Source: Methylomicrobium sp051061015
Lineage (GTDB): Bacteria; Pseudomonadota; Gammaproteobacteria; Methylococcales; Methylomonadaceae
Length of the DNA stretch: 64,000 nt
Assembly (NCBI GenBank): GCA_051061015.1
Contig: JBPFEG010000013.1
Coordinates: forward strand, 124,001 to 188,000
Direction of reading: 5' to 3'
A program made the translations under genes and the position numbers. The notes under the pieces are model-generated. The model saw only the letters and a program-made list of their open reading frames with translations. It searched no databases and had not been told where the DNA came from. How positions within the stretch are numbered: position 1 is the stretch's first letter; the number at the start of each line of letters is the position of its first letter. Below are positions 53,052-62,720 of the stretch, piece after piece.

Positions 53052-55826
53052 ATGGCTGCAAACCCAGAATTTATCAATAATCCATCGGTCAACTTTACGC
53101 TGGACGGTGAATCGATTTCGGCTTTCGAAAACGAAACCTTGTTGCAGGCCGCCAAACGCCACGGCAAGGAGATCCCGCATCTGTGCTACAAGGAAGGTAT
53201 GCGTCCGGACGGCAATTGCCGCGCCTGCGTGGTCGAAATCGAAGGCGAAAGAGTCCTGGCTCCTTCTTGCTGCCGGAAGCCCACCGAAGGGATGAAGGTG
53301 AACGCCCAAAGCGAGCGCGCACTCAAATCGCAGAAGATGGTGCTTGAATTGTTGAAGTCGGACATGCCGGAGCAAGGCCATTCGCCTTATAAACTGAACT
53401 CCGAACTCGATTTCTGGGCAGATAAACTGGGTGTCGGCGCGCCCCGCTTCAAAAGCCGCGCGCAACCCTCGTCCGATCTGTCCCATCCGGCGATCGCGGT
53501 GAACCTGGATGCTTGTATTCAGTGTACCCGTTGCGTCCGCGCCTGCCGCGAAGAACAGATGAACGACGTGATAGGTTATGCGAAGCGTGGGGCGCGCTCC
53601 GAAATCGTTTTCGATATCGCCGATCCGATGGGCGTCTCCACGTGCGTCGCCTGTGGCGAATGCGTCCAGGCCTGTCCCACCGGTGCGCTGATGCCAGCGA
53701 ACAATGTGGGACTGCAGGTCGCCGACAAGACAGTCAATTCAACCTGCCCTTATTGCGGTGTTGGCTGTCTGATCAAATATTATGTGAAGGACAACAAGAT
53801 CCTTTATACCGAAGGACGCGACGGTTACACGAACCATTTCCGCCTCTGCGTGAAAGGCCGCTACGGTTTCAACTATATCGACAACCCGTTGCGATTGACC
53901 AAACCGTTGATCCGGCGCGAAGGAGTCGCGAAAACAACCGACCTGCTCGATCCGAACGATCTTCACAAAGTGTTTCGAGAAGCGAGTTGGGAAGAAGCGC
54001 TGGAATTCGCAGCCGGCGGCCTGAAGAAAATTCGCGATGAAAAAGGCAAGAAAGCGCTGGCGGGCCTCGGCTCTGCGAAAGGCAGCAACGAAGAGGCCTA
54101 CCTATTCCAAAAACTGGTGCGTACCGGCTTCGGCTCTAACAATGTCGATCATTGCACCCGGCTTTGCCATGCATCTTCGGTTGTTGCGCTGCTCGAATGC
54201 CTGGGTTCCGGTGCGGTATCGAATCCGGTGGCGGATGTCGCCCTGGCCGAAGTGATCGTGATCATCGGCTCGAATCCGACCGTGAATCATCCGGTCGGCG
54301 CAACGTTCATGAAAAATGCAGCCCAAAAAGGCGCGAAAATCATCCTGATGGATCCAAACCGCAGCGCGATCGCGAAATATGCGTATCGTTATCTGCAATT
54401 CCGTCCGGATACCGATGTCGCGCTGCTGAACGGGATCATGCATGTGATTCTCGAAGAAGGATTGCAAAACGACGAGTATATCGCCAGATATACCGAGAAC
54501 TTCACACCGATGCGCGAGCACCTGAAGAACTATTCGCCGGAACATGTCGCGCCGATCTGCGGGATCGATCCCGAAACGATCCGCGAGGTCGCACGGCTCT
54601 ACGCGACCTCGAAAGGCTCGATGATTCTCTGGGGCATGGGAGTTTCCCAGCATATCCATGGCACCGACAATGCGCGCTGCCTGATTTCACTCGCCTTGAT
54701 GACCGGCCAAATCGGTCGTCCGGGCACCGGCCTCCATCCGTTGCGCGGTCAGAACAACGTGCAGGGCGCCTCTGATGTCGGCCTGATTCCGATGGTGTAT
54801 CCGGACTATGAACCGGTCGAAAATCAGGCTTTCCGCGAAAAATATGAAAAACTCTGGGGAGTAGAACTCGATCCGAAACGAGGGCTCACTACCGTGGAGA
54901 TGATTCACGCGATCCTGCATCACGAAGTCTACGGCATGTACATCGAAGGCGAAAACCCGGCGATGTCGGACCCGAACCAGAACCATGCCCGCGAGGCTTT
55001 CGCGGAGCTCGAGCATCTGGTCGTGCAGGATATTTTTCTGACCGAAACCGCCGGCTTCGCGGATGTAATTCTACCGGCTTCGGCATTTTACGAAAAAACC
55101 GGCACCTTCTCGAATACCGACCGGCGTGTGCAAATGGGCCGGCAGGCGGTCAATCCCCCTGGCGATGCGAAACAGGATCTGTGGATCATTCAGGAAATTG
55201 CGAACCGTCTGGGCTGTGGCTGGGACTACCAGGGACCCGAGGATGTTTTCAACGAAATGCGCGAAGCGATGCAAAGCATCCGCGGCATGACATGGGACCG
55301 TCTCGATAAGGAAGACTCATTGACTTATCCTCTGGAAAATGTCGGCGACCCCGGTCAGCCGATCATTTTTACGAACGGTTTCCCGACCGCCTCGGGTAGG
55401 GGCAAATTCGTGCCCGCCGAATTCATCCATGCGGACGAATTACCGGACGAGCATTATCCACTCGTGTTCATCACTGGCCGTCAGCTGGAGCATTGGCATA
55501 CCGGCAGCATGACGCGGCACTCGCCAACTCTCGATGCAATCGAACCGGATCCCGTGCTGAGCATCCATCCGGAAGACCTGAAAACGATCGGCGTCGAAGC
55601 CGGCGGCCTGATTACAGTGCAGTCACGGCGCGGCGTACTAACCGCCTTTGCGCGCGCCGACATTGGAATACAAAGAGGCTGCATCTTCATGGCCTTCTGC
55701 TATAACGAGGCCAGCGCTAACCTGCTGACCAACGAAGCACTGGATCCGGCTGCTAAGATTCCAGAGTTCAAGTTCTGCGCGGTCAAGGCAATGCCGGGCA
55801 GCGCACTGGGAACGCGGATCAATTAA
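53052..55826 (+). CDS. fdh1A: Formate dehydrogenase catalytic alpha subunit (Fdh1A type)
   Basis: A 924-residue bis-MGD formate dehydrogenase subunit. It has an N-terminal [2Fe-2S] domain (HLCYKEGM, NCRAC), two [4Fe-4S] motifs (CIQCTRCVRAC, CVACGECVQAC), the active-site-proximal cluster (CPYCGVGC), and metal-ligand cysteine in TRLCHASS near 371 (TGC codon). Unlike FdsA it has no HxxxCxxC His-ligated cluster in the N-terminal region. Tungsten or molybdenum use cannot be read from sequence; tungsten is suggested by kinship to Methylobacterium Fdh1A. It follows its partner subunit by 28 bases. Confidence 0.93.
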   Translation: MAANPEFINNPSVNFTLDGESISAFENETLLQAAKRHGKEIPHLCYKEGMRPDGNCRACVVEIEGERVLAPSCCRKPTEGMKVNAQSERALKSQKMVLELLKSDMPEQGHSPYKLNSELDFWADKLGVGAPRFKSRAQPSSDLSHPAIAVNLDACIQCTRCVRACREEQMNDVIGYAKRGARSEIVFDIADPMGVSTCVACGECVQACPTGALMPANNVGLQVADKTVNSTCPYCGVGCLIKYYVKDNKILYTEGRDGYTNHFRLCVKGRYGFNYIDNPLRLTKPLIRREGVAKTTDLLDPNDLHKVFREASWEEALEFAAGGLKKIRDEKGKKALAGLGSAKGSNEEAYLFQKLVRTGFGSNNVDHCTRLCHASSVVALLECLGSGAVSNPVADVALAEVIVIIGSNPTVNHPVGATFMKNAAQKGAKIILMDPNRSAIAKYAYRYLQFRPDTDVALLNGIMHVILEEGLQNDEYIARYTENFTPMREHLKNYSPEHVAPICGIDPETIREVARLYATSKGSMILWGMGVSQHIHGTDNARCLISLALMTGQIGRPGTGLHPLRGQNNVQGASDVGLIPMVYPDYEPVENQAFREKYEKLWGVELDPKRGLTTVEMIHAILHHEVYGMYIEGENPAMSDPNQNHAREAFAELEHLVVQDIFLTETAGFADVILPASAFYEKTGTFSNTDRRVQMGRQAVNPPGDAKQDLWIIQEIANRLGCGWDYQGPEDVFNEMREAMQSIRGMTWDRLDKEDSLTYPLENVGDPGQPIIFTNGFPTASGRGKFVPAEFIHADELPDEHYPLVFITGRQLEHWHTGSMTRHSPTLDAIEPDPVLSIHPEDLKTIGVEAGGLITVQSRRGVLTAFARADIGIQRGCIFMAFCYNEASANLLTNEALDPAAKIPEFKFCAVKAMPGSALGTRIN

Positions 55827-55852
55827 TCCGGACGGCTCTCATCTCAAGATAG

Positions 55853-55878
55853 GTTGAGTTGGCATCAGCCAACTCAAC
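55853..55878 (+). terminator. Hairpin terminator after the fused-subunit FDH operon
   Basis: A perfect 11-bp stem (GTTGAGTTGGC, 55853-55863, with 55868-55878) closes a 4-base loop, 26 bases past the alpha-subunit stop. There is no T-run. Confidence 0.55.
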
Positions 55879-56047
55879 GCCAGGAATACTCCCATTCTTA
55901 TTGGATTGCAAAACCATGCAACCCAATTTATGCCTCTCCATTAAAACGAATTCTGACTTTCGAAAACAATTCCCCAATTAATTTTACTTTTAAATACTGG
56001 GGAACAGGCAGCAATCAACTTTCCATTCATCCAAAATTGCGGACAAA

Positions 56048-56078
56048 AAAAAGGAGGGCTGAAATAGCCCTCCTTTTT
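56048..56078 (-). terminator. Rho-independent terminator of the outer-membrane protein gene
   Basis: A perfect 13-bp stem (56048-56060 with 56066-56078) has a 5-base loop. On the minus strand it reads AAAAAGGAGGGCT...AGCCCTCCTTTTT followed by more T, directly after the stop at 56098. Its A/T flanks would let it also work on the plus strand. Confidence 0.85.
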
Positions 56079-56097
56079 GACCGATCTGGCGAGAAGA

Positions 56098-56994
56098 TTA
56101 GAAGCCGAAACCGATATAACCGCCGGCGGTAACGCCATTGGTATTGACACCGTCCACGGTACCCAAAGCCTGATGCCAACGCGCATCTGCGCCAACATAA
56201 ATATTCTTCCACACATTGTAATCCGCACCGGCACCGAATTGCATGCCTGGATTCAATACGGTGATCGCATCGGATGGTGGACTGATTATAGACAATTCAA
56301 AGCCGACAGGAATAAGCCACGGTCTGAATTTGCTGCCTTTTAGGAATTTGATTTTTGGAGAGGCATCCAAAGACAACATATTAACAGTTGCCGATTGCGT
56401 GTTGGCTGCCGGCAAACCTACAGCAGCAGCTTCTTGCGGAGAAAGCCCATTCGGTTTGTTTGTGGCCAGTTCCCGGTAATCAATCAGCAATTCAGCCGCA
56501 AGCTCGGTATTATCCATCAGGCCGAACAAATCATCATTGATGCTGAAATCAAAGCCGGCGCCGAAATACCATGCGTCATGGTCACTGATCGGACCAACGA
56601 TAGCGCCATTAGAAAGACCAGTTCCTGAAAATGAAGGATCTAAAGTACCGCCTCTCAGGTCTTCATAACGTGCATAACCGCCGCGGAAGAAAGCCAGGTT
56701 GTCTTTGGTTTCAACCTTAACCGGAGCGGATTTGACTTGCTGCATCCATTGATCCAGCTCCTGAATTTTTGCACAGTCGGCGCAACCAGGCTGCTGAGCC
56801 GCAGCGCGCAGGCTGTTTATTTCGTTTTGCATTGCCTGCAATTGCGCTTCCAGAGCATCCGCTTTGTTGCTTGCAGCTTCGGCAATACGCTCCGCCTTTG
56901 TTGAGCGAGCTTGAACGTCCGGAGCAGCGGCAACGCCTGCCAGAGTCAAAGCCGCTGCAGCGATTGCGCAGGGGGTATTAATTTTCTTGCTCAT
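56098..56994 (-). CDS. Outer-membrane beta-barrel protein with N-terminal coiled coil
   Basis: A 298-residue exported protein. After a signal peptide (about 1-29, ending VQA) comes a short coiled coil (about 35-68, AEAASNKADALEAQLQAMQN) that could bind peptidoglycan or trimerise. A CxxC (GCADC) and a barrel of alternating hydrophobic strands (about 100-298) follow, ending in GYIGFGF with the terminal phenylalanine typical of Bam-inserted barrels. Function is not evident; porin-like or surface protein. A strong GAGGAGG ribosome-binding site and efficient terminator suggest high expression. It is a single gene. Confidence 0.78.
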   Translation of the reverse strand: MSKKINTPCAIAAAALTLAGVAAAPDVQARSTKAERIAEAASNKADALEAQLQAMQNEINSLRAAAQQPGCADCAKIQELDQWMQQVKSAPVKVETKDNLAFFRGGYARYEDLRGGTLDPSFSGTGLSNGAIVGPISDHDAWYFGAGFDFSINDDLFGLMDNTELAAELLIDYRELATNKPNGLSPQEAAAVGLPAANTQSATVNMLSLDASPKIKFLKGSKFRPWLIPVGFELSIISPPSDAITVLNPGMQFGAGADYNVWKNIYVGADARWHQALGTVDGVNTNGVTAGGYIGFGF

Positions 56995-57603
56995 TTGTTC
57001 CTCCTCATGAGGTTGTTATTTTACAAAATTTTGCTTTGAAACAACAAAGCGTATTCCACGGGCTTAATAATAGCAATAATACTGTCCCATTACAAGTTTT
57101 TATAATGTTTTTTTTATTGATATTTTACATTTATTTTCAATGACTTATATAAACATGGCAAATAATTTATCATCATTGTCACCATAAAACAACAAACTTA
57201 AGACCTAGATTCCCGGCCTGCAACAGATATATCTAAGAATTTTTACGACTCATTCACGAGCTAAAAAAGTAATTACTAATAAACTAAAAATGGCTAATTG
57301 AGGGATATCCGTTGCAGTTAAACAACAATAACATAAACAAGGGCCCCCTTAAATTACACTACCGATTAACTCGCTTTGTATCCACTTATTCCATTAAGCA
57401 CCGTTTATTTACCATAAATCTCCATTCTGCGCCATCAAATACCGAACTCGAAACAGTCAGATTATGATAAATTAAACCTTTTTTGGGGTTTGCGGATAAA
57501 AAAAGCTGGTTGGTATGCGCAACCTAAAATCCATGGTTTACATGTTTTTTATCCGATACCCCTGAATCAACATCCCGGATCCTTTTCCGGCTCCCAATGA
57601 TCC
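56995..57603. other. AT-rich divergent regulatory region before thiO
   Basis: No gene is seen in these 609 bases. The DNA is strongly AT-rich from 57060 to 57480 and should contain the promoter of the outer-membrane protein gene on the minus strand and of thiO on the plus strand. The thiO-proximal end has the long inverted repeat at 57493-57555 and a small CCGGA/TCCGG hairpin at 57575-57590. I looked for a thiamine riboswitch and do not recognise its conserved core. Confidence 0.5.
57493..57555 (+). repeat. Long inverted repeat in the thiO leader
   Basis: CGGATAAAAAA (57493-57503) is complementary to TTTTTTATCCG (57545-57555). Inside, GGTTG pairs with CAACC. The nested hairpin lies 48 bases before the thiO start and might be a leader structure or operator. 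Confidence 0.5.
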
Positions 57604-58707
57604 ATGACACAACATCCAGACTTCACCTTGATCGGCGGCGGCATCATCGGTCTTTTAACCGCTAGAGAACTGCGTCAAGCCGGCGCCAGCGTCACACTAA
57701 TTGAAAAAAACCGGATCGGTCAGGAGTCTTCCTGGGCGGGCGGAGGGATTTTGCTGCCATTATACCCGTGGCGACAACCGGCTGCGATTTCCCGGTTGGT
57801 AATGAGAAGCCTCGCGTTGTACCCGTTGCTGGCTGAACAGTTGATAAAGGACACGCAACTGGATCCCGAGTGGACGCCCTGCGGTTTATTGATCACCAAA
57901 AACCCCGATATTCAAGCAGCAATCGAATGGTGCCGTACTAACTCGATTCGATACGAAACCCCTGCCGCGGCTTTTTTTGAAGAGTTGAATACTCAACCCG
58001 AAAATCCGCTCTGGCTGCCCGATATCGCCCAGGCGCGCAATCCCCGGCTGGTCAAATCGCTCAGCCAGGATCTGGCCGAGAGAGGTGTGACCATTATCGA
58101 AGAATGCGAATTACTTACGGCTAGGATGCATCAACACAGAATTACCGATATCGACACCACCCAAGGCCCCTTGGCGGTCAACCAGTTGATCATCAGCGCC
58201 GGAGCCTGGACAGGCCAATTATTTAACAGATTGTTTCCCAATCCATCGACGGCTCATACGCCGAACATCGTGCCGGTAAAAGGCCAAATGCTGCTATTTG
58301 AAGCCAGACCGGATACCCTTGGGTATATGGTGCTTGATGAGGATCGCTACTTGATTCCGCGCCGAGACGGCAAGATTCTGGTCGGCAGTTCGGTCGAACT
58401 CGACCAATTCGATAAAATGCCGTCAGCAGTCGTACACGACCAACTGAAAGATTTTGCGTTGGCACTGATGCCGTCGCTAAAGCAGTTTCCGATCATCAAA
58501 CACTGGGCAGGCCTCAGGCCAGGCACCGAACACGGCATCCCCTATGTCGATCGTCATCCCGAGATTGAGAATCTGTTTATCAATGCGGGTCATTTCAGAA
58601 ACGGTCTGGCTATGGGACCGGCTTCGGCTGAACTGCTGGCCGATCTGATCCTGAACCGCACACCGCACATCGAGCCGGAACCTTATCAATTTTCCAGCCA
58701 GCATTAA
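57604..58707 (+). CDS. thiO: Glycine oxidase ThiO
   Basis: A 367-residue FAD-dependent oxidase of the DAAO family that makes iminoglycine for the thiazole moiety of thiamine. FAD-binding motif IGGGIIGLLTARELR at 11-25 and EKNRIGQESSWAGGG at 35-49; C-terminal AGLRPGTEHGIPYVDR and NAGHFRNGLAMGPASAELLADL are typical of ThiO. D-amino-acid dehydrogenases are related, but the WAGGG segment and length favour ThiO. No clear ribosome-binding site precedes the ATG. Other thiamine genes are not in the window. Confidence 0.87.
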   Translation: MTQHPDFTLIGGGIIGLLTARELRQAGASVTLIEKNRIGQESSWAGGGILLPLYPWRQPAAISRLVMRSLALYPLLAEQLIKDTQLDPEWTPCGLLITKNPDIQAAIEWCRTNSIRYETPAAAFFEELNTQPENPLWLPDIAQARNPRLVKSLSQDLAERGVTIIEECELLTARMHQHRITDIDTTQGPLAVNQLIISAGAWTGQLFNRLFPNPSTAHTPNIVPVKGQMLLFEARPDTLGYMVLDEDRYLIPRRDGKILVGSSVELDQFDKMPSAVVHDQLKDFALALMPSLKQFPIIKHWAGLRPGTEHGIPYVDRHPEIENLFINAGHFRNGLAMGPASAELLADLILNRTPHIEPEPYQFSSQH

Positions 58708-58722
58708 CCGATTTTTTACGAT

Positions 58723-59757
58723 ATGAACCTTTACCCCTTATTGCGTCCGTTACTTTTCAAATTAGATCCGGAAACGGCTCATTACGCTACGCTGAAACTT
58801 TTGGATCTCGCTTCTACCTCGGGCATCAGCCGCGCGCTTTATCCAGAAACCCACGCAGAACCGGTAGAAGTGATGGGGCTGAGCTTTAAGAATCCGGTCG
58901 GCCTCGCGGCCGGCTTGGATAAAAACGGCGATCATATCGCCGCACTGACCGCACTCGGGTTCGGTTTTATTGAAATCGGAACGGTTACACCGCGCGCGCA
59001 ACCCGGCAATCCGAAGCCGCGTTTGTTCAGGCTGCCGGAACATCAGGCCATCATTAACCGGATGGGCTTCAACAATTTAGGCGTGGATCATCTAATCGAG
59101 CAGGTCCGCCAAGCAAATTATCAAGGCATTCTCGGGATCAACATCGGCAAGAATTTTGACACCCCGATCGAGCAGGCGGTCGAGGATTATTTGATCGGAT
59201 TCCGTAAGGTCTATCCTTGGGCCAGCTACGTCACGATCAATATCTCCTCGCCGAACACGAAGAATCTCCGTCAATTGCAACAAACCGACGAGCTTAAAAC
59301 TTTGCTCTCGGCTTTGAAGGAAGAACAATTCAAACTGGCTGAGAACCATCTGCGCTATGTGCCGGTGGTCATAAAAATTGCCCCCGATTTAAGTGAACAG
59401 GAAATTGCGCAGATTGCGCGCTTATTGGCGGGCTTTGCAATCGACGGCGTGATCGCGACCAATACCACACTCGATCGCACCCCCATTACCGGACATCCGC
59501 TGGCTGCGGAAGCGGGCGGATTGAGCGGGGCGCCGGTCAGGGACAAGTCGACGACCGTCGTGCGCAGGCTAGCGGCGGAATTAAATGGCCGCTGCCCCAT
59601 TATTGCGGCGGGAGGAATATTGAGTGCAAACGATGCACAGGAGAAGATCGAGGCCGGCGCCAGCCTGGTGCAGATTTACAGCGGCTTGATTTATCAGGGG
59701 CCGCAATTGATCGCGGATTGCATCAAGAGGCTGAATGCCGAGTGTAGGGTGAGTTAG
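58723..59757 (+). CDS. pyrD: Dihydroorotate dehydrogenase (quinone), class 2
   Basis: Membrane-associated FMN enzyme oxidising dihydroorotate to orotate with ubiquinone in pyrimidine synthesis. The 344-residue length, the N-terminal membrane-docking helix region (NLYPLLRPLLFKLDPETAH), FKNPVGLAAGLDKNGD, TVTPRAQPGNPKPRLFR, the catalytic-serine region NISSPNTKNLRQLQ and the C-terminal AGGILSANDAQEKIEAGA identify class 2 PyrD. It follows thiO by 15 bases and converges on pmbA. Confidence 0.97.
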   Translation: MNLYPLLRPLLFKLDPETAHYATLKLLDLASTSGISRALYPETHAEPVEVMGLSFKNPVGLAAGLDKNGDHIAALTALGFGFIEIGTVTPRAQPGNPKPRLFRLPEHQAIINRMGFNNLGVDHLIEQVRQANYQGILGINIGKNFDTPIEQAVEDYLIGFRKVYPWASYVTINISSPNTKNLRQLQQTDELKTLLSALKEEQFKLAENHLRYVPVVIKIAPDLSEQEIAQIARLLAGFAIDGVIATNTTLDRTPITGHPLAAEAGGLSGAPVRDKSTTVVRRLAAELNGRCPIIAAGGILSANDAQEKIEAGASLVQIYSGLIYQGPQLIADCIKRLNAECRVS

Positions 59758-59840
59758 GCGCGCAGAGAGCTTTAACGGTTAGCAAGGATTGAAGAAAAGG
59801 CTCCTACCCTGCCCTACAATTCTTCGGCCAGGGAAAGACT

Positions 59841-61172
59841 TTATTCACCGGCGATCGACATCCGTTCTATCAGAATTGAACCGGTACGGACATTGCCGCG
59901 CAGATCGACATCGTTGCCGACCGCGACGATGTTTCTGAACATGTCCTTCAAGTTGCCGGCAATCGTGATTTCCTCGACCGGATATTGAATCCTGCCGTTC
60001 TCGACCCAAAATCCTGATGCACCACGAGAATAATCGCCGGTCACCATGTTCACCCCCTGCCCCATCAATTCGGTCACGAGCAGACCGGTATCCAGCGCCT
60101 TCAGCATGCCCTGGAAATCAAGCATGCCCGGATCGATGATCAGATTATGCACGCCGCCGGCATTGCCGGTGCTCTTCAAGCCCAGCTTGCGTGCTGAGTA
60201 GGTACTCAGCACGTAACTGCGGACAACCCCCGCGCTGACGATGTCATGCGGACAGGTCGCAACGCCTTCGCTGTCGTAGCAGGCGCTGCCGAGTGCGCCG
60301 ACCAGGTGCGGCTGTTCATGAATATGAATGAATTCCGGAAAAATCTGCTTGTCGAGTGTATTCAACAGGAAGGAAGACTTTCGGTACAAAACGCCGCCGC
60401 TGACCGCGCCGATAAACGAACCGAGCAGCCCGGACGCAATCTCTGCCGCATACAGCACCGGGCACTGCCGGGTGCTCAATGCCCGCGCCCCGAGGCGTCT
60501 TAGGGTGCGCTGGGCGGCTTTTTGGCCGACATGGATGGCCGACTCTAGGTTCTGCGGGTCTCTGGCGACGCTGTACCAATAATCGCGCTGCATGTTGCCG
60601 CCCCGTTCGGCCAGAACCGAACAACTCAATGAATGCCGGGTAGAGATTGACCCTTGCAGAAAACCGAGCGTATTGCCCAGCACATGAATGCCCTGATGTG
60701 TATTCACGCTGGCGCCTTCGGAATTACTGATTTCCGGATCGTAGCCGCGGGCGGCATCTTCGCATTCGATCGCGAGCGCAATTGCAGCTTCGGCGTCTAT
60801 CGGCCAGGGATGGTTCAGTTGGAGATCGGGGAATTCGGTCGCCAACAGTTCCCGCTCCGGCAATCCGGCACAGTTATCGGCATTGGTATAACGGGCAATG
60901 CTGCAGGCCGCCGCGACAGTATCCTTGATCGCCTCCGGAGACAAATGCGTAGTGCTTGCCGAACCTTTGCGCTGCCCGAAGTAAACCGTTACGCCAAGCC
61001 CCTGATCACGGTGATGTTCGATCGTTTCGACATCGCCCATCCGGGCTGTTACCGACAAGCCGTTTTCCTGGCTGAGACCCGCTTCCGCGGCGCTGGCACC
61101 CTGCCTGATCGCCTCGTCCAATAAGGATTGAACGATGAGTTTCAATTCGTTGAGTTGATCCTGATTTTGCAA
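59841..61172 (-). CDS. pmbA: Metalloprotease subunit PmbA (TldE)
   Basis: A 443-residue protein that pairs with TldD. In the complex TldE is the non-catalytic partner, and it lacks the zinc-binding HExxxH found in TldD. Matching sequence includes DQGLGVTVYFGQRKGSAST, a C-terminal MVTGDYSRGASGFWVENG and GNLKDMFRNIVAVGND. The TldD/E protease trims unfolded peptides, microcin B17 precursor and the CcdA antitoxin in E. coli. Gene order nit, bamC-like, tldD, pmbA suggests one transcript. Confidence 0.95.
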   Translation of the reverse strand: MQNQDQLNELKLIVQSLLDEAIRQGASAAEAGLSQENGLSVTARMGDVETIEHHRDQGLGVTVYFGQRKGSASTTHLSPEAIKDTVAAACSIARYTNADNCAGLPERELLATEFPDLQLNHPWPIDAEAAIALAIECEDAARGYDPEISNSEGASVNTHQGIHVLGNTLGFLQGSISTRHSLSCSVLAERGGNMQRDYWYSVARDPQNLESAIHVGQKAAQRTLRRLGARALSTRQCPVLYAAEIASGLLGSFIGAVSGGVLYRKSSFLLNTLDKQIFPEFIHIHEQPHLVGALGSACYDSEGVATCPHDIVSAGVVRSYVLSTYSARKLGLKSTGNAGGVHNLIIDPGMLDFQGMLKALDTGLLVTELMGQGVNMVTGDYSRGASGFWVENGRIQYPVEEITIAGNLKDMFRNIVAVGNDVDLRGNVRTGSILIERMSIAGE

Positions 61173-61231
61173 AATATAAGACTCTTCGGATATGCGGGAA
61201 GTAGAGGCAAAAAATTAACGCTACAAATCAA

Positions 61232-62671
61232 TTAAACACTGGTGCCGCCGACAGTCAAACCGTCGATTTTCAAGGTCGGCTGGCCGACGCCGACCGGCAC
61301 GCTCTGACCATCCTTGCCGCAGGTGCCGACGCCCGGATCGAGCTCCAGGTCGTTGCCAACCATTGATACGCGCGTCAAGACATCCGGCCCGTTGCCAATC
61401 AAGGTCGCCCCTTTGACAGGACGGGTGATTCTGCCGTTTTCGATCAGATACGCTTCGCTGGCGGAAAAGACGAACTTGCCGGAAGTAATATCAACTTGGC
61501 CGCCGCCGAAGTTTTTCGCATAGATGCCTTTCTCGACGCTGCAAATGATCTCTTCGGGATTATGCGGTCCGGGCAGCATATAAGTATTGGTCATCCGCGG
61601 CATCGGCGCATGCGCATAGGACTCACGCCGGCCGTTGCCGGTGGGCTTGACGCCCATCAACCGCGCATTCATTTTGTCCTGCATGTAGCCTTTCAGGATG
61701 CCTTTTTCGATCAGGATCGTCTGCTCGGTAGGGGTACCCTCGTCGTCGATATTCAACGAGCCGCGGCGCCCCGGCAAGGCACCGTCATCGACGACCGTAC
61801 AGAGGTCGGAAGCGACCCGCTGACCGACTCGGCCACTGAATGCGGAAGTGCCCTTGCGGTTGAAATCCCCCTCCAGACCATGGCCGATCGCTTCATGCAA
61901 CAGAATACCCGGCCATCCCGGCCCCAGCACGACCGTCATATTGCCGGCCGGAGCCTCAACCGCTTCAAGGTTCACCAAGGCCTGACGCACCGCTTCGCGG
62001 CCGTAATTCAGCGCCCGTTCCTGTTCGATGAAATAACGGTAATCGCTGCGCGATCCGCCGCCCATGCTGCCCTGTTCGCGCCGGCCGTCCTGTACGACAA
62101 TTACGGTCACGTTCATCCGGACCAAAGGCCGCACATCACCGGCCAGCGAACCATCCTGACCTGCAATCAGGATATGGTCATGGACGCCGACCAAGCTAAC
62201 GATCACTTCTTCGATGCGGGGATCCAGCTTGCGCGTTTCGCTTTCGACCCGGCGCAGCAAGTCAATTTTCTGCTGGTCTTCGAGCGATTTGATCGGATCG
62301 AGCGGCGCATAATAAGACGGCCAGCTTGGCGGCAAAACCAATCCCATGCTGGCATCTTGCGCCTGACGCACGATCGACTTTACATTATTGGCGGCCTCCA
62401 GTAAGACCGGCAATTCGATCCTGTCGCTGTAGGCAAAACCGGTTTTATCGCCGGACACTGCCCGTACGCCGGCACCCTGCGCGATATTATGACTGCCTTC
62501 CTTGATAATACCACCTTCCATGACCCAGGATTCGGCACGTGTGGACTGGAAATAAATATCGGCCGCATCCGCCCTGGAGGACAGCAGACGGCTCATGATG
62601 GTATCGATTTCAGTTTCGGTAATGCCTGAAGGTTTCAGGATGGCCTGTTTGGCCAGAGTAATGAGTTCCAT
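61232..62671 (-). CDS. tldD: Metalloprotease TldD
   Basis: Catalytic subunit of the TldD/TldE peptidase, 479 residues. The zinc site is seen in LLHEAIGHGLEGD (HExxxH), with the later metal ligand cysteine in GVGTCGKDGQSVPVG. It cleaves peptides threaded into the heterodimer cavity. It starts 49 bases after the bamC-like gene and ends 59 before pmbA. Confidence 0.96.
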   Translation of the reverse strand: MELITLAKQAILKPSGITETEIDTIMSRLLSSRADAADIYFQSTRAESWVMEGGIIKEGSHNIAQGAGVRAVSGDKTGFAYSDRIELPVLLEAANNVKSIVRQAQDASMGLVLPPSWPSYYAPLDPIKSLEDQQKIDLLRRVESETRKLDPRIEEVIVSLVGVHDHILIAGQDGSLAGDVRPLVRMNVTVIVVQDGRREQGSMGGGSRSDYRYFIEQERALNYGREAVRQALVNLEAVEAPAGNMTVVLGPGWPGILLHEAIGHGLEGDFNRKGTSAFSGRVGQRVASDLCTVVDDGALPGRRGSLNIDDEGTPTEQTILIEKGILKGYMQDKMNARLMGVKPTGNGRRESYAHAPMPRMTNTYMLPGPHNPEEIICSVEKGIYAKNFGGGQVDITSGKFVFSASEAYLIENGRITRPVKGATLIGNGPDVLTRVSMVGNDLELDPGVGTCGKDGQSVPVGVGQPTLKIDGLTVGGTSV

Positions 62672-62720
62672 TAAAACGGTTCGGGTAGAATATAAAAGGA
62701 CGCAAAGTCAATAAAAATGA

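Noticed and set aside
46995..55826. Possible selenocysteine in the formate dehydrogenases
   Set aside because: The metal-ligand codon is TGT in FdsA and TGC in the second alpha subunit, both cysteine; no in-frame TGA occurs.
57300..57603. TPP riboswitch upstream of thiO
   Set aside because: I could not find the conserved CTGAGA and GTAATGCCAGCG-like core elements.
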